From: Burkholderia sp. D-99
Lineage (GTDB): Bacteria; Pseudomonadota; Gammaproteobacteria; Burkholderiales; Burkholderiaceae
Direction: 5' to 3'
Length of the DNA: 64,000 bases
Assembly (NCBI RefSeq): GCF_011605345.1
Contig: NZ_JAAOXM010000003.1
Span: 372,001-436,000 of the forward strand
A program made the translations under genes and the position numbers. Below, one piece after another: positions 24,757 through 33,708 of this stretch. Each line of letters opens with the position of its first letter. Position 1 is the first letter of the stretch. The notes beneath the pieces are model-generated. The model saw nothing but the letters and a program-made list of their open reading frames with translations. It was not told where the DNA came from and ran no database searches.

Positions 24757-24861
24757 TCAGCAGGCGAGCTGATCCGGCACCGTCAGGCTGTTGCGGCCCG
24801 GGTGCGAGGCGAGTTGCGCGCGATGCGCAATGATGAACCGCACGATAGCGATGATCGACAC
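24757..24861 (-). CDS. possible 34-residue protein
   Basis: GTG start at 24861, reading VSIIAIVRFIIAHRAQLASH. It follows the 48-residue gene in the same frame, nine codons after its stop. Sequence looks protein-like (hydrophobic helix, then GRNSLTVPDQLAC), but no ribosome-binding site is visible. Could equally be the read-through tail of the upstream gene. Confidence 0.25.
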   Translation of the reverse strand: MSIIAIVRFIIAHRAQLASHPGRNSLTVPDQLAC

Positions 24862-24888
24862 GTGGCGGTTACAGAACCGAACAGGCGT

Positions 24889-25035
24889 TCACTTCGGCGA
24901 GTACAGCTTGTGCTGCTCGTCGAAGAATGCCCGCACGTGATCGGGCAATTCGGCGAGGAATTCCACGCCGACGGGTTCCGGATCCGGGCTCATCACTTGC
25001 TCGGGCGGTGGCATGCGAGTTGGTCTTTCGTCCAT
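24889..25035 (-). CDS. small hypothetical protein (48 aa)
   Basis: MDERPTRMPPPEQVMSPDPE, then a helix LAELPDHVRAFFDEQHKLYS. The ATG at 25035 is chosen because GGAG lies eight bases upstream, and an ATG two codons earlier is too close to it. Too short for most gene finders. Composition (Pro-rich start, amphipathic helix) looks like a genuine protein. Function unknown. Confidence 0.5.
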   Translation of the reverse strand: MDERPTRMPPPEQVMSPDPEPVGVEFLAELPDHVRAFFDEQHKLYSPK

Positions 25036-25233
25036 GGTCATTTCTCCAGCAGGTTCGATGATTATCAACCTCGTGCTTGGATTTATGCCAGTGGCGAATC
25101 GTTAGATTTTGTCTCTGTTGTATTAACGGCACATGCACTCTGACGTGCGCTGTGAAGCCGACTATTGCCTCGTGCGGAATCAGCAACAATCGGGCCGCTT
25201 GTTATACTTGCGCGCACTTTTTCCTGGACCGCG

Positions 25234-25620
25234 ATGCAACGAACGACGCGATGGATCGGCCTCGTATGGCTGGCGCTGGTACTGAATGTACTGTCGCCCG
25301 TCATCGGCTATGCGCGCCTCGCGCCGAGCGGCTCCGGCGAGCTCACGCTCGAGTTGTGCAGTGCAGCGGGTGTCCGTCAGGTCGTGCTCGCGCAGGCGGG
25401 CGGCGATCACGATGCGTCGTTCGACCATGCCGGTGTGCCGCACTGCGTGTACTGCCCCGGCTTCGCGGCGAACGTGGCGCTCGGTACGAGCCTGCCCTCG
25501 CTGCCGGGCTTCGTGCGGACGTTCGGCTATCGCGCGGCCGCCCCCGTCATTCCCGATTGTCCCCGCAAGGGCATCCGTCTCGCGCAGCCTCGCGCCCCGC
25601 CTGAAAACACCCCGATCTGA
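25234..25620 (+). CDS. DUF2946 family protein
   Basis: 128 residues. The N-terminus is a signal peptide or membrane anchor (TTRWIGLVWLALVLNVLSPV), and a metal-ligand-like segment HCVYCPGFAANVAL sits near the middle. DUF2946 proteins are often found next to copper-linked TonB receptors and other metal uptake genes, as here: a TonB receptor follows 126 bases downstream. An AT-rich TTGTTATACTT about 25 bases upstream may be the promoter -10 region. A role in copper handling is inference from neighbours. Confidence 0.65.
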   Translation: MQRTTRWIGLVWLALVLNVLSPVIGYARLAPSGSGELTLELCSAAGVRQVVLAQAGGDHDASFDHAGVPHCVYCPGFAANVALGTSLPSLPGFVRTFGYRAAAPVIPDCPRKGIRLAQPRAPPENTPI

Positions 25621-25746
25621 TTGATGTCGTCCGCGCGCCCCGGTGGCGCGCGTGCCGCTCGCGGCCGGGCCGCGTGCCGCGCCGTCCGTGCGCGGCGCGC
25701 GCGCTTGTGCCCGGTGGCGTCCGATCACGTTTTCAGGAATCCACTC

Positions 25747-28110
25747 ATGTCCTCTCCCTTCGCCGCGCGGCCGTCGCGCGGCAGGCTCGCGCTCGCATGC
25801 GCGGCCGCTTTCGCCTGGCCTGCCGCCCATGCGGCCTCAACGGACGATACGCGTGTCGAAACCGCCCGCCGTGGTGTCGAGCGTCGCGCCGATGCCGCCG
25901 CGCCGGCATCCATCGTCGCAACCGTATCGCCGGCGCCGGTGGGCGATACGCTGACCGCCGTCAGCGTGACCGCGCAGCGGCAACCGGTCGATCCGGATAC
26001 GCCGGCCGTCGTCGCATCGATCACGCGCGAGCAGATCGAATCACACACCAACGTCACCACCGAGGACGCGCTGAAGTACGCGCCGAACCTGATGGTCCGC
26101 AAGCGCTATATCGGCGACCGCAACAGCGTGTTCGCCGGTCGCGACTTCAACGAACTGCAGAGCGCGCGCGGGCTCGTCTACGCCGACGGCGTGCTGCTGT
26201 CGAACCTGCTCGGCTCGAGCTACGCGTACCCGCCGCGCTGGTCGCTGATTCCGCCAGACGACATCGCGCGCGTCGACGTGCTCTATGGCCCCTTTTCCGC
26301 GCTGTATCCGGGCAACTCGATCGGCTCGACCGTGCTGCTCACGACGCGCCGCCCGGAAAAGCTGGAGGCTTCGCTGTCGACGCAGTTCTTTACGCAGCGC
26401 TACCACGATGGCTACAGATTCGCGGACAGCTTCGGCGGCAATCACCAGACCGCGCGGATCGCCAACCGTGTCGGCCGGTTCTGGTTCGCGCTGTCGCTCG
26501 ACCGGCTCGAGAACAACGGTCAGCCGATGCAGTATGCGAGCCCCAATTCAGCCTACAACCCGAAGTTGGGCGCCGCCGTGCCCGTGACGGGCGCCGCGGC
26601 CGACATCGGGCCCAACGGCAAGCCGCGGACGATCGTCGGCGCGCAGACGATCGAGCGGACCGAACAGCTCAACGAGACGGTCCGGATGGGCTATGCGTTC
26701 ACCGACCACGTCGATGCGACGCTCACGCTCGGGCATTGGGAGAACCATTACCGGCAGCACGGCGAAACCTTTTTGCGCGATGCGGCCGGCAATCCGGTCT
26801 ACGGCGGCAACGTGTCGATCGGCGGCCAGAACATGACCGTTGCGCCGAACGCATTCGCGCCGCAGCGCGGCGACCAGGAAAACTGGCTGTACGCGCTCGG
26901 CCTGAACGGTCGGCTCGATTCGGGCTGGCGGCTGTCGGGCGTCGTATCCGCGTACGACGTGTCGCGCGACGTGCTGCGCGCGGCGTCGACCGTGCAGGGC
27001 GGCGCGGGCACGCTGTTCCAGGGCGACGGCACCGGCTGGCGCACGCTCGACCTGAAGGCCGAGGCGCCGGAAGTGAAGGGCCACACGTTCACGTTCGGCT
27101 ATCACTACGACAACTACTTCCTGCGCAACGTCACGTACAACACGGCCGACTGGCTGGCCGGGCCGACCACGTCGCTTTCGAGCGTCTATCGTGGTGACAC
27201 GCGCACACAGGCGCTGTTCGGGCAGGATGCGTGGCGTTTCGCGCCGGGCTGGCTCGCGACGTTGGGGCTGCGCTACGAACGTTGGGATGCGTACGGCGGC
27301 GCGCTCGGCAACGCGAGCGCCACGCTCGGTTATGCGGGCCGCAGCGCGAATGCGCTGTCGCCGAAAGTCGCGTTGCAATGGGATGCAACCGACGTCTGGC
27401 GCTTCCGGCTGTCGTTCGCGACCGGCACGCGGTTCCCGACGGTCGGCGAACTGTTCCAGGGCACGATCTCGAACAGCGCGATCGTCAACAACAACCCGAA
27501 CCTGCGGCCGGAAAAGGCGATCGACTGGGACTTCACGGCCGAACGCGACGTGGGTGTCGGCGTCGTGCGTGCCAGCGTGTTCCAGAGCGATCTGCGCGAT
27601 TCGATCTACAGCCAGACGACGGTGTCGGGCGCGACGACGGTGACCAACATCTCGAACGTCGATCGCGTGCGCGTGCGCGGTGTCGAACTCGCGTTCAGCG
27701 GCGAGAACGTCGGGATGCGCGGGCTCAATCTCGACGCGAACGTATCGGCGAGCAATGCGCAGATCCTCGCCGATGCGGTGAATCCCGCGTATGTCGGCTC
27801 GCGCTTCCCGCGGATTCCGCGCATGCGTGCGAACCTGCTCGCGTCGTATCGCTTCGACGAGCACTGGCTCGCGAGCGTCGGCTTGCGCTATTCGGGCCGC
27901 CAGTTCAACACGCTCGACAACAGCGACGTGAACCCGGATGTCTACGGCGGCACGAGCTCGTTCACGATCGTCGACCTGAAGGCGCGCTACCGCTTCGACC
28001 GTCATTGGACGGCGTCGGTCGGCATCGACAACCTGACGGATCGCCGCTACTACGTGTTCCACCCGTATCCGGGCCGCACTTTCTATGGGGAACTGAAATG
28101 GGCGCTGTGA
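25747..28110 (+). CDS. TonB-dependent outer-membrane receptor
   Basis: 787 residues, normal size. Signal peptide (LALACAAAFAWPAAHA), a likely TonB box region (DTLTAVSVTAQ), a plug domain (ITREQIESHTNVTTEDALKY, RIGDRNSVFAGRD, VDVLYGPFSALYPGNSIG) and a 22-strand barrel with SPKVALQWD and FRLSFATGTRFPTVGELF. The conserved end (NLTDRRYYVFHPYPGRTF) is intact, although the last residue is Leu rather than Phe. The DUF2946 neighbour suggests a metal ligand such as copper. The plug resembles OprC-type receptors only in general terms, so the substrate is open. Confidence 0.85.
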   Translation: MSSPFAARPSRGRLALACAAAFAWPAAHAASTDDTRVETARRGVERRADAAAPASIVATVSPAPVGDTLTAVSVTAQRQPVDPDTPAVVASITREQIESHTNVTTEDALKYAPNLMVRKRYIGDRNSVFAGRDFNELQSARGLVYADGVLLSNLLGSSYAYPPRWSLIPPDDIARVDVLYGPFSALYPGNSIGSTVLLTTRRPEKLEASLSTQFFTQRYHDGYRFADSFGGNHQTARIANRVGRFWFALSLDRLENNGQPMQYASPNSAYNPKLGAAVPVTGAAADIGPNGKPRTIVGAQTIERTEQLNETVRMGYAFTDHVDATLTLGHWENHYRQHGETFLRDAAGNPVYGGNVSIGGQNMTVAPNAFAPQRGDQENWLYALGLNGRLDSGWRLSGVVSAYDVSRDVLRAASTVQGGAGTLFQGDGTGWRTLDLKAEAPEVKGHTFTFGYHYDNYFLRNVTYNTADWLAGPTTSLSSVYRGDTRTQALFGQDAWRFAPGWLATLGLRYERWDAYGGALGNASATLGYAGRSANALSPKVALQWDATDVWRFRLSFATGTRFPTVGELFQGTISNSAIVNNNPNLRPEKAIDWDFTAERDVGVGVVRASVFQSDLRDSIYSQTTVSGATTVTNISNVDRVRVRGVELAFSGENVGMRGLNLDANVSASNAQILADAVNPAYVGSRFPRIPRMRANLLASYRFDEHWLASVGLRYSGRQFNTLDNSDVNPDVYGGTSSFTIVDLKARYRFDRHWTASVGIDNLTDRRYYVFHPYPGRTFYGELKWAL

Positions 28111-28452
28111 GATCACTCGCGGCAGGCGGCGCGCCGTGGTTCGCGTTGCTGGCGCTGCCGGTGCGCACGACACCCTCGACGTGCCGAACGCCGCCGATTC
28201 GCACGCCACGCACATGAGCATGCAGGCCGCGCCCGCGCAGCAGAAGCAACCGCTCGCGCAGATGAACTTTCCGCCGCAGGTCGCGCAGCATGCAAACGAC
28301 GAACCGATGCCCGAACGTCTGAAGGCGGCGCTCGATGCGGGATGGAGAGGGGACATGCCGCGCACCGTGTGGATCGGACGCGATGGCGCACGCGAAGCGG
28401 ATTGCTGACGGCCGACGTGCTCGACGGCTGGCTGCAGCGCGTGAAGCGCTGA
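28098..28452 (+). pseudogene. decayed small gene after the TonB receptor, redoxin-like C-terminus
   Basis: Starts at an ATG overlapping the receptor stop (MGAVRSLAAGGAPWFALLAL, signal-like). Continuous protein-like sequence then requires two frame changes: first into HDTLDVPNAADSHATHMSMQ...MPRTVWIGRDGAR, then into LLTADVLDGWLQRVKR before the stop at 28450-28452. The end looks like a thioredoxin/TlpA-type C-terminus (cis-Pro-like MPRTVWIGRDG), but no CxxC is present, so the catalytic part may be deleted. Sequencing error could mimic this. A real intact version in relatives would settle it. Confidence 0.45.
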
Positions 28453-28496
28453 GCGGGGTGACGGCGCGCGGCGAACGGGCCGCGCGCCGGCCTGAT

Positions 28497-28522
28497 GCGA
28501 AAACGCGCCCGAAGGCGCGTGG
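28497..28522 (-). terminator. terminator of the GlsB-like gene
   Basis: On the minus strand ACGCGCC, TTCG, GGCGCGT (28503-28520) followed by TTTTC. Placed ten bases after the stop of the minus-strand membrane-protein gene. Confidence 0.65.
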
Positions 28523-28531
28523 AGAGAAGCG

Positions 28532-28786
28532 TCAGGCCGCTCGCTTGAATAGCCGGATCACGAACAGCAGGATCACCGCGCCGACGACCGCGACAATCAC
28601 CGATCCGATGAAGCCGCTGCCGATGCTGATGCCGAGCAAGCCGGCGAGCCAACCGCCGATCACCGCGCCGACGATCCCGACGATGATGTCGACGATCAGC
28701 CCGAAGCCGCCGCCCTTGACGAGCAAGCCGGCAAGCCAGCCGGCGATCGCGCCGATGATGAGCCACATAATCAAGCCATGAGTCAT
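28532..28786 (-). CDS. GlsB/YeaQ/YmgE family inner-membrane protein
   Basis: 84 residues, MTHGLIMWLIIGAIAGWLAG, with three Gly-rich membrane helices and the family repeat (IIGAIAGWLAGLL, IVGAVIGGWLAGLL). Start at 28786, where GGAGAGGACAACC lies just upstream. The longer frame is not used. These 'transglycosylase-associated' proteins are small stress-induced membrane proteins whose function is not well defined. Confidence 0.88.
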   Translation of the reverse strand: MTHGLIMWLIIGAIAGWLAGLLVKGGGFGLIVDIIVGIVGAVIGGWLAGLLGISIGSGFIGSVIVAVVGAVILLFVIRLFKRAA

Positions 28787-29039
28787 GGTTGTCCTCTCCT
28801 TGTGTTGTGTCGAATGACCGGACGCCGGCTGTGTCGCCGCAAGCTGAATGAAGGCGGCATTGCGACCCGCCGCGCCGCCCACGCAATGTAACGCGATAGA
28901 CGGGTCGGAATCGTTAAGTAATGTTATGCACCCTTAACCGGATTTTCCAGGGAATTCGTCTGCATACGGCGCGACTTGTGCGCGGGCGATGCGTGTCGAA
29001 ATGAATTTGTAATAAATGGTCGTCGTTGAAGCCAGTCAG

Positions 29040-29261
29040 TCAGGAGCCTTGGCTGTCGTGCGTCGATGCTTGCATGCCCGCATCGGGCAGTCCGTCGCTT
29101 GCATCGGCGATCAGCCGTGCGACGGTCGCGGTATCGCTGATCGCCTCGATCGACAGCAGTGCGAAGCGGGCGAGAAAGAGCGACGCATCGGCTTCACCGA
29201 TCCGCGTCATCGTGCGGCACAGGTCGGTGTAGAGCGTATCGCGTTCGGTGTCGGTCATCAT
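29040..29261 (-). CDS. DUF2783 domain protein
   Basis: 73 residues, helical, with DLCRTMTRIGEADASLFLAR near the N-terminus. DUF2783 proteins occur next to MhpA-like flavin hydroxylases, as here: the start overlaps the hydroxylase stop by four bases. Probably a small accessory subunit, but no activity is known. Two adjacent ATGs make the exact start uncertain by one codon. Confidence 0.7.
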   Translation of the reverse strand: MMTDTERDTLYTDLCRTMTRIGEADASLFLARFALLSIEAISDTATVARLIADASDGLPDAGMQASTHDSQGS

Positions 29262-30991
29262 GCGGTCTCCTGAAGATCGGTGGATGTGCGCGGATGGAGT
29301 GCGCGTTCGAGCGCGGCGGCCACGTCGCCAGCGCGCGCGTCATGCCAGCGGCCGAGTACGTGACCGTCCGGACGCACGAGATAGACGGTGCCGTCGCGCG
29401 CGCCGTACAGGTCGAACAGCCGGCCGTCGACGTCATGGCCGCCGCAGGCCGGTTGCCGCGGCGCCGCATGCCGTGCGAGCGTGACGAGCGCGAACGGTAT
29501 CCGAGCAGCCTGCAGGCGCTGTTCGAGATCCGCCAGCGCCGCATCGGGTACGCCGTCGGAGGTGAAGCAGAACGCGGTGAAGCGCGGGGCGACGAGGTCG
29601 GTCAGGTGGCCGAGGCGCATGTCGCTGCCGTGCGCCGCGTACCGCATCAGCGGGCATTCGGCGAGCACCGTGCCGGGCGCGGGGCCGGCTGCAAACGTGT
29701 CGCGTTCGGCTGCGTTGAGCGACGACGTCGCATACGCGATGGCCGTCGTCTGGCGCGGATTGATCAGCGAGCGCAGCGCCAGATGCCGGACCGCGAGCGA
29801 CAGCACGGCCTTGCGCATCAGTTCGAACGCAAATGACGGCGGCGCCATGAACTCGGTGCTCTTCGTGCCGTAGCGGAGGTTCTCGTGCGTCGCGAACACG
29901 CGTTCGTCCGAGTAGCTGTCGAGCAACGTGTCCGACGCGAGCCCGCGCGTCACGTACGCGAGTTTCCATGCAAGGTTGTCGGCATCGTCGATGCCCGAAT
30001 TCGCGCCGCGCACGCCGAAGATCGGCACGAGATGCGCAGCGTCGCCGCAGAACAGCACGCGGCCGTGTCGATAGCGTTCGAGCGTCAGCGCGTTCGCCTT
30101 GTAGATCGTGATCCAGATCGGCGACCAGTCGCCACGCTCGCCCATCATGTCGAGCAGGTTCTGCACGCGCGGGATCACGTTCTCCGGCTTCACGGCCGCT
30201 TCGGCATCCTCATCGTCGCGCAACTGGTAGTCGATCCGCCACACGTTGTCGGGCTGCTTGTGAACGAGCACCGTTGAGCCCGGGTTCGACGACGGATCGA
30301 AGTACGCGAGTCGTTCGGCCGGCCGGTCGCTGTCGAGTGCGATGTCGACGATCACGTAGCGGCCCTCGTAGCTCGTGCCCTGGAGCGACAGGCCGAGCGC
30401 GTCGCGCAGCGTGCTGCGTCCGCCGTCGCACGCGACGACCCAGTCGGCGTCGAGCGCGTAGCCGCCGAGTGGCGTGTCGACGTCAAGGCGAACACCGTCC
30501 GGCTGGCGGGTCACGCCGGTGAGTTTTGTCTGCCAGCGGATCTCGATGAGTTCGCGATGGCGCAGCGCGGCGTCGAGCAGGAACTGTTCGATGTGATACT
30601 GCGCGAGATTCACCATCGGCGGCAGCTTCTGGTTTTCGTCCTGCGGCATCGTGAAATGCAGCACTTCGTCGCGACGGTAGAAGCTGCGCCCGCCAGTCCA
30701 CGGCAGCCCCGTGCGCAGGAAATCGTCGAGCGCACCGAGCCGCTCGATGATCTCGAGGCTGCGCCGCGAGATGCAGATGGCGCGGCTGCCGTGGCAGACC
30801 GCGTCGTCGGCTTCGATCAGCACGCTGCGGATGCCGTGATTCGCGAGGCCGAGCGCGACGGCCAGGCCCACGGGACCGCCGCCGACGATCGCGACGCGAT
30901 GCCGGTGCGTATCGATGCCGTCGATGCGGTCCGGCAGATGTGCGAGATAGTGTTCGGCGACGAACGGATAGGGTTTGAACGCGATGGTCAT
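29258..30991 (-). CDS. FAD-dependent aromatic hydroxylase (MhpA-like, 3-(3-hydroxyphenyl)propionate hydroxylase family)
   Basis: 577 residues from the ATG at 30991. FAD-binding GxGxxG (VAIVGGGPVGLAVALGLANHG), the DG motif (VVACDGGRSTLRDALG) and the GD motif (FCGDAAHLVPIFGVRGANSG) are all present. The C-terminal thioredoxin-like domain of this hydroxylase class follows (LYGARDGTVYLVRPDGHVLG). It should hydroxylate a phenolic compound with NAD(P)H and O2. Partners are the coupled DUF2783 gene and a LuxR-type regulator 166 bases upstream. No ring-cleavage gene is adjacent, so the substrate cannot be read from context. Confidence 0.8.
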   Translation of the reverse strand: MTIAFKPYPFVAEHYLAHLPDRIDGIDTHRHRVAIVGGGPVGLAVALGLANHGIRSVLIEADDAVCHGSRAICISRRSLEIIERLGALDDFLRTGLPWTGGRSFYRRDEVLHFTMPQDENQKLPPMVNLAQYHIEQFLLDAALRHRELIEIRWQTKLTGVTRQPDGVRLDVDTPLGGYALDADWVVACDGGRSTLRDALGLSLQGTSYEGRYVIVDIALDSDRPAERLAYFDPSSNPGSTVLVHKQPDNVWRIDYQLRDDEDAEAAVKPENVIPRVQNLLDMMGERGDWSPIWITIYKANALTLERYRHGRVLFCGDAAHLVPIFGVRGANSGIDDADNLAWKLAYVTRGLASDTLLDSYSDERVFATHENLRYGTKSTEFMAPPSFAFELMRKAVLSLAVRHLALRSLINPRQTTAIAYATSSLNAAERDTFAAGPAPGTVLAECPLMRYAAHGSDMRLGHLTDLVAPRFTAFCFTSDGVPDAALADLEQRLQAARIPFALVTLARHAAPRQPACGGHDVDGRLFDLYGARDGTVYLVRPDGHVLGRWHDARAGDVAAALERALHPRTSTDLQETA

Positions 30992-31157
30992 CGTTGGCTT
31001 CCACGGTGGTCTGGTTCGACGTGCGCACATCGGCGATGCGATGGGTGCAACGGGTCGATGCAGTATGGAAGCTGGTCGTGCCGCCGTTGTCCCCATTTCG
31101 GGTACAGCGGGGTACGGCAGGCGCGGCGGCGCTACGTTCGGCGCGAACCGGGACGCA

Positions 31158-31967
31158 TCAGGGCTGCATGCACAGCGCAAACAGCTCGCGCTGGCTCGAA
31201 ATGCCGAGGCGCCGGTACGCGCGCTTCTGATAGGTGACGACGCTCGATACCTTCACGCCGATCGTCTCGCCGATCTCGTGCGCGGTCTGGCCTTCGAGCA
31301 CGCCGCGCAGCACGTCGAGTTCGCGCTTGGACAGTTCGGGGCACGCATGGCGTAACCGCGCGAGCATCCGTTGCGGGATGCCGATCTGCGTCGCGCCGGC
31401 GAGTGCGTAGTGATGCTTCGCGGCCTGCGTGATCAGTGGCGCGAGCGTTTCGATCGCCACGATCTCGCGCGGCTGGAACGCGCCGCTGCGATGTGCGCGA
31501 TACAGGTTGATCGACAGCCACGTCGCATCGTCGGGCTGCATCAGCAGCGCCAGCCGGTCGGATACGTCGGGGCCGCGATAGCATGCGGCGCGATACGCTT
31601 CGTGATCGATCTCGTCACCTGCCTGCTGGTGCAGCAGCAGGTCGTGCCGGTGCGCGCCGCGATGGGCGGTCGATACGATCTGCTGGTTGCCGTCGAGTGC
31701 GTAGAAGTGTCGTGCGTAGGTGTCGGCGAGGTCGCGCAGGTAGCGGCCACCGCGACGATCGGCGACCGACATCGTGCGCGGGCGATTGCCAAACTCGTAC
31801 GCGAAGATCGTGCACTGCGTGATGGACAGCGCGTCGTCGAACAGCTTCAGGACTTCGGCCGCGAACGCGTTCGGTTCGTTGCCGCCGATCGCGGCGACGA
31901 GGCGTGTTGCGCGGGACACGTCCAGCTGCGCGGCGAGATGCGCTCGTTCGAGACGCCAGGTGCGCAT
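31158..31967 (-). CDS. LuxR-type transcriptional regulator
   Basis: 269 residues from the ATG at 31967 (MRTWRLERAHLAAQL). The C-terminal LuxR helix-turn-helix is clear: LSKRELDVLRGVLEGQTAHEIGETIGVKVSSVVTY. The N-terminal 180 residues do not show the acyl-homoserine-lactone-binding residues I would expect, so it is probably not a quorum-sensing receptor. Same strand and next to the hydroxylase gene, which it likely controls. Confidence 0.8.
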   Translation of the reverse strand: MRTWRLERAHLAAQLDVSRATRLVAAIGGNEPNAFAAEVLKLFDDALSITQCTIFAYEFGNRPRTMSVADRRGGRYLRDLADTYARHFYALDGNQQIVSTAHRGAHRHDLLLHQQAGDEIDHEAYRAACYRGPDVSDRLALLMQPDDATWLSINLYRAHRSGAFQPREIVAIETLAPLITQAAKHHYALAGATQIGIPQRMLARLRHACPELSKRELDVLRGVLEGQTAHEIGETIGVKVSSVVTYQKRAYRRLGISSQRELFALCMQP

Positions 31968-32093
31968 GATGAATGGGCGAGGGGGAGTGTTTGACGATTG
32001 TAGTCGTCGGCGCGTGGTGCGTGAGTCGGGGGATGCCCGCAAGCAGCACGGGTGCGGGGAGGGGGCGGGCGCACGATTTCGGCGCCGGAAAAG

Positions 32094-32129
32094 AGAAAAG
32101 GTCTGACAAGCGATGCTTGTCAGACCTTT
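32094..32129 (-). terminator. terminator of tRNA-Thr
   Basis: Perfect 15-base stem: AAAGGTCTGACAAGC (32097-32111), GAT, GCTTGTCAGACCTTT (32115-32129), with a T-rich run on the minus strand. Begins seven bases after the tRNA 3' end. Confidence 0.88.
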
Positions 32130-32135
32130 ATGTCT

Positions 32136-32211
32136 TGGTGCCGGAGATAGGAGTCGAACCTACGACCTTCGCATTACGAATGCGCTGCTCTACCAACTGA
32201 GCTACACCGGC
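32136..32211 (-). tRNA. thrX: tRNA-Thr (anticodon CGU)
   Basis: 76 bases, minus strand. GCCGGTGTAGCTCAGTTGG, anticodon loop TTCGTAA (CGT), T-loop GTTCGACTC, acceptor CTCCGGC, discriminator A, encoded CCA. One U-U mismatch in the acceptor stem (positions 6 and 67). Confidence 0.94.
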
Positions 32212-32416
32212 AGCAGAGAAATGAAATTATATGGTGAAATCCGAGATCTTGGCAATAGGTTTTGCGAACTTTTTTCAGCTTGCTGCTGCTGCTTCGCGAA
32301 ACCCTCGATCCGGCGGACTTCCCGCTTTCACTTCACTGTGATGCGACCGGTCAGGGCCACATCAAGAGGCGCGATTGTACTTGCGCATCGCACCTCCGTC
32401 TAGTGCTGCAGTGCAA

Positions 32417-33430
<1,014 letters not shown>

Positions 33431-33643
33431 GACAGACTCCGAAAGGCCAAAGAATCCTTGAATGGCCGTAATTTTACCCGCCGTGCTTTCCGTGCCGCCG
33501 GCTTTTTTCGTCCGGTTACATGGCCGGGCGGCCGAGCCGGCCCGGTTTCCGGTGGCGGAGACGGGCGGGACGCGCTTCGCCGCGGCGGCAAGCGGTGCGG
33601 TCGGACCCCGCGACTGCGCCTGGGGCCGGCAATGCTCACGCAA

Positions 33644-33677
33644 TAAAAAGCCGGCGCCGCCACTGGCGGCACCGGCT
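33644..33677 (-). terminator. terminator of pepN
   Basis: AGCCGGcGCCGCC (33649-33661), ACT, GGCGGCaCCGGCT (33665-33677), one mismatch, with a T-run on the minus strand. Confidence 0.75.
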
Positions 33678-33708
33678 GTATCGCACGTGCGTGATGCGGG
33701 CGATTGCG

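Noticed and set aside
26548..28365. 605-codon minus-strand frame over the TonB receptor
   Set aside because: Antisense shadow with no domain or initiation signal.
31158..31967. Quorum-sensing LuxR receptor
   Set aside because: Only the DNA-binding domain is recognisable. The N-terminal half lacks the autoinducer-binding pattern and no luxI is nearby.
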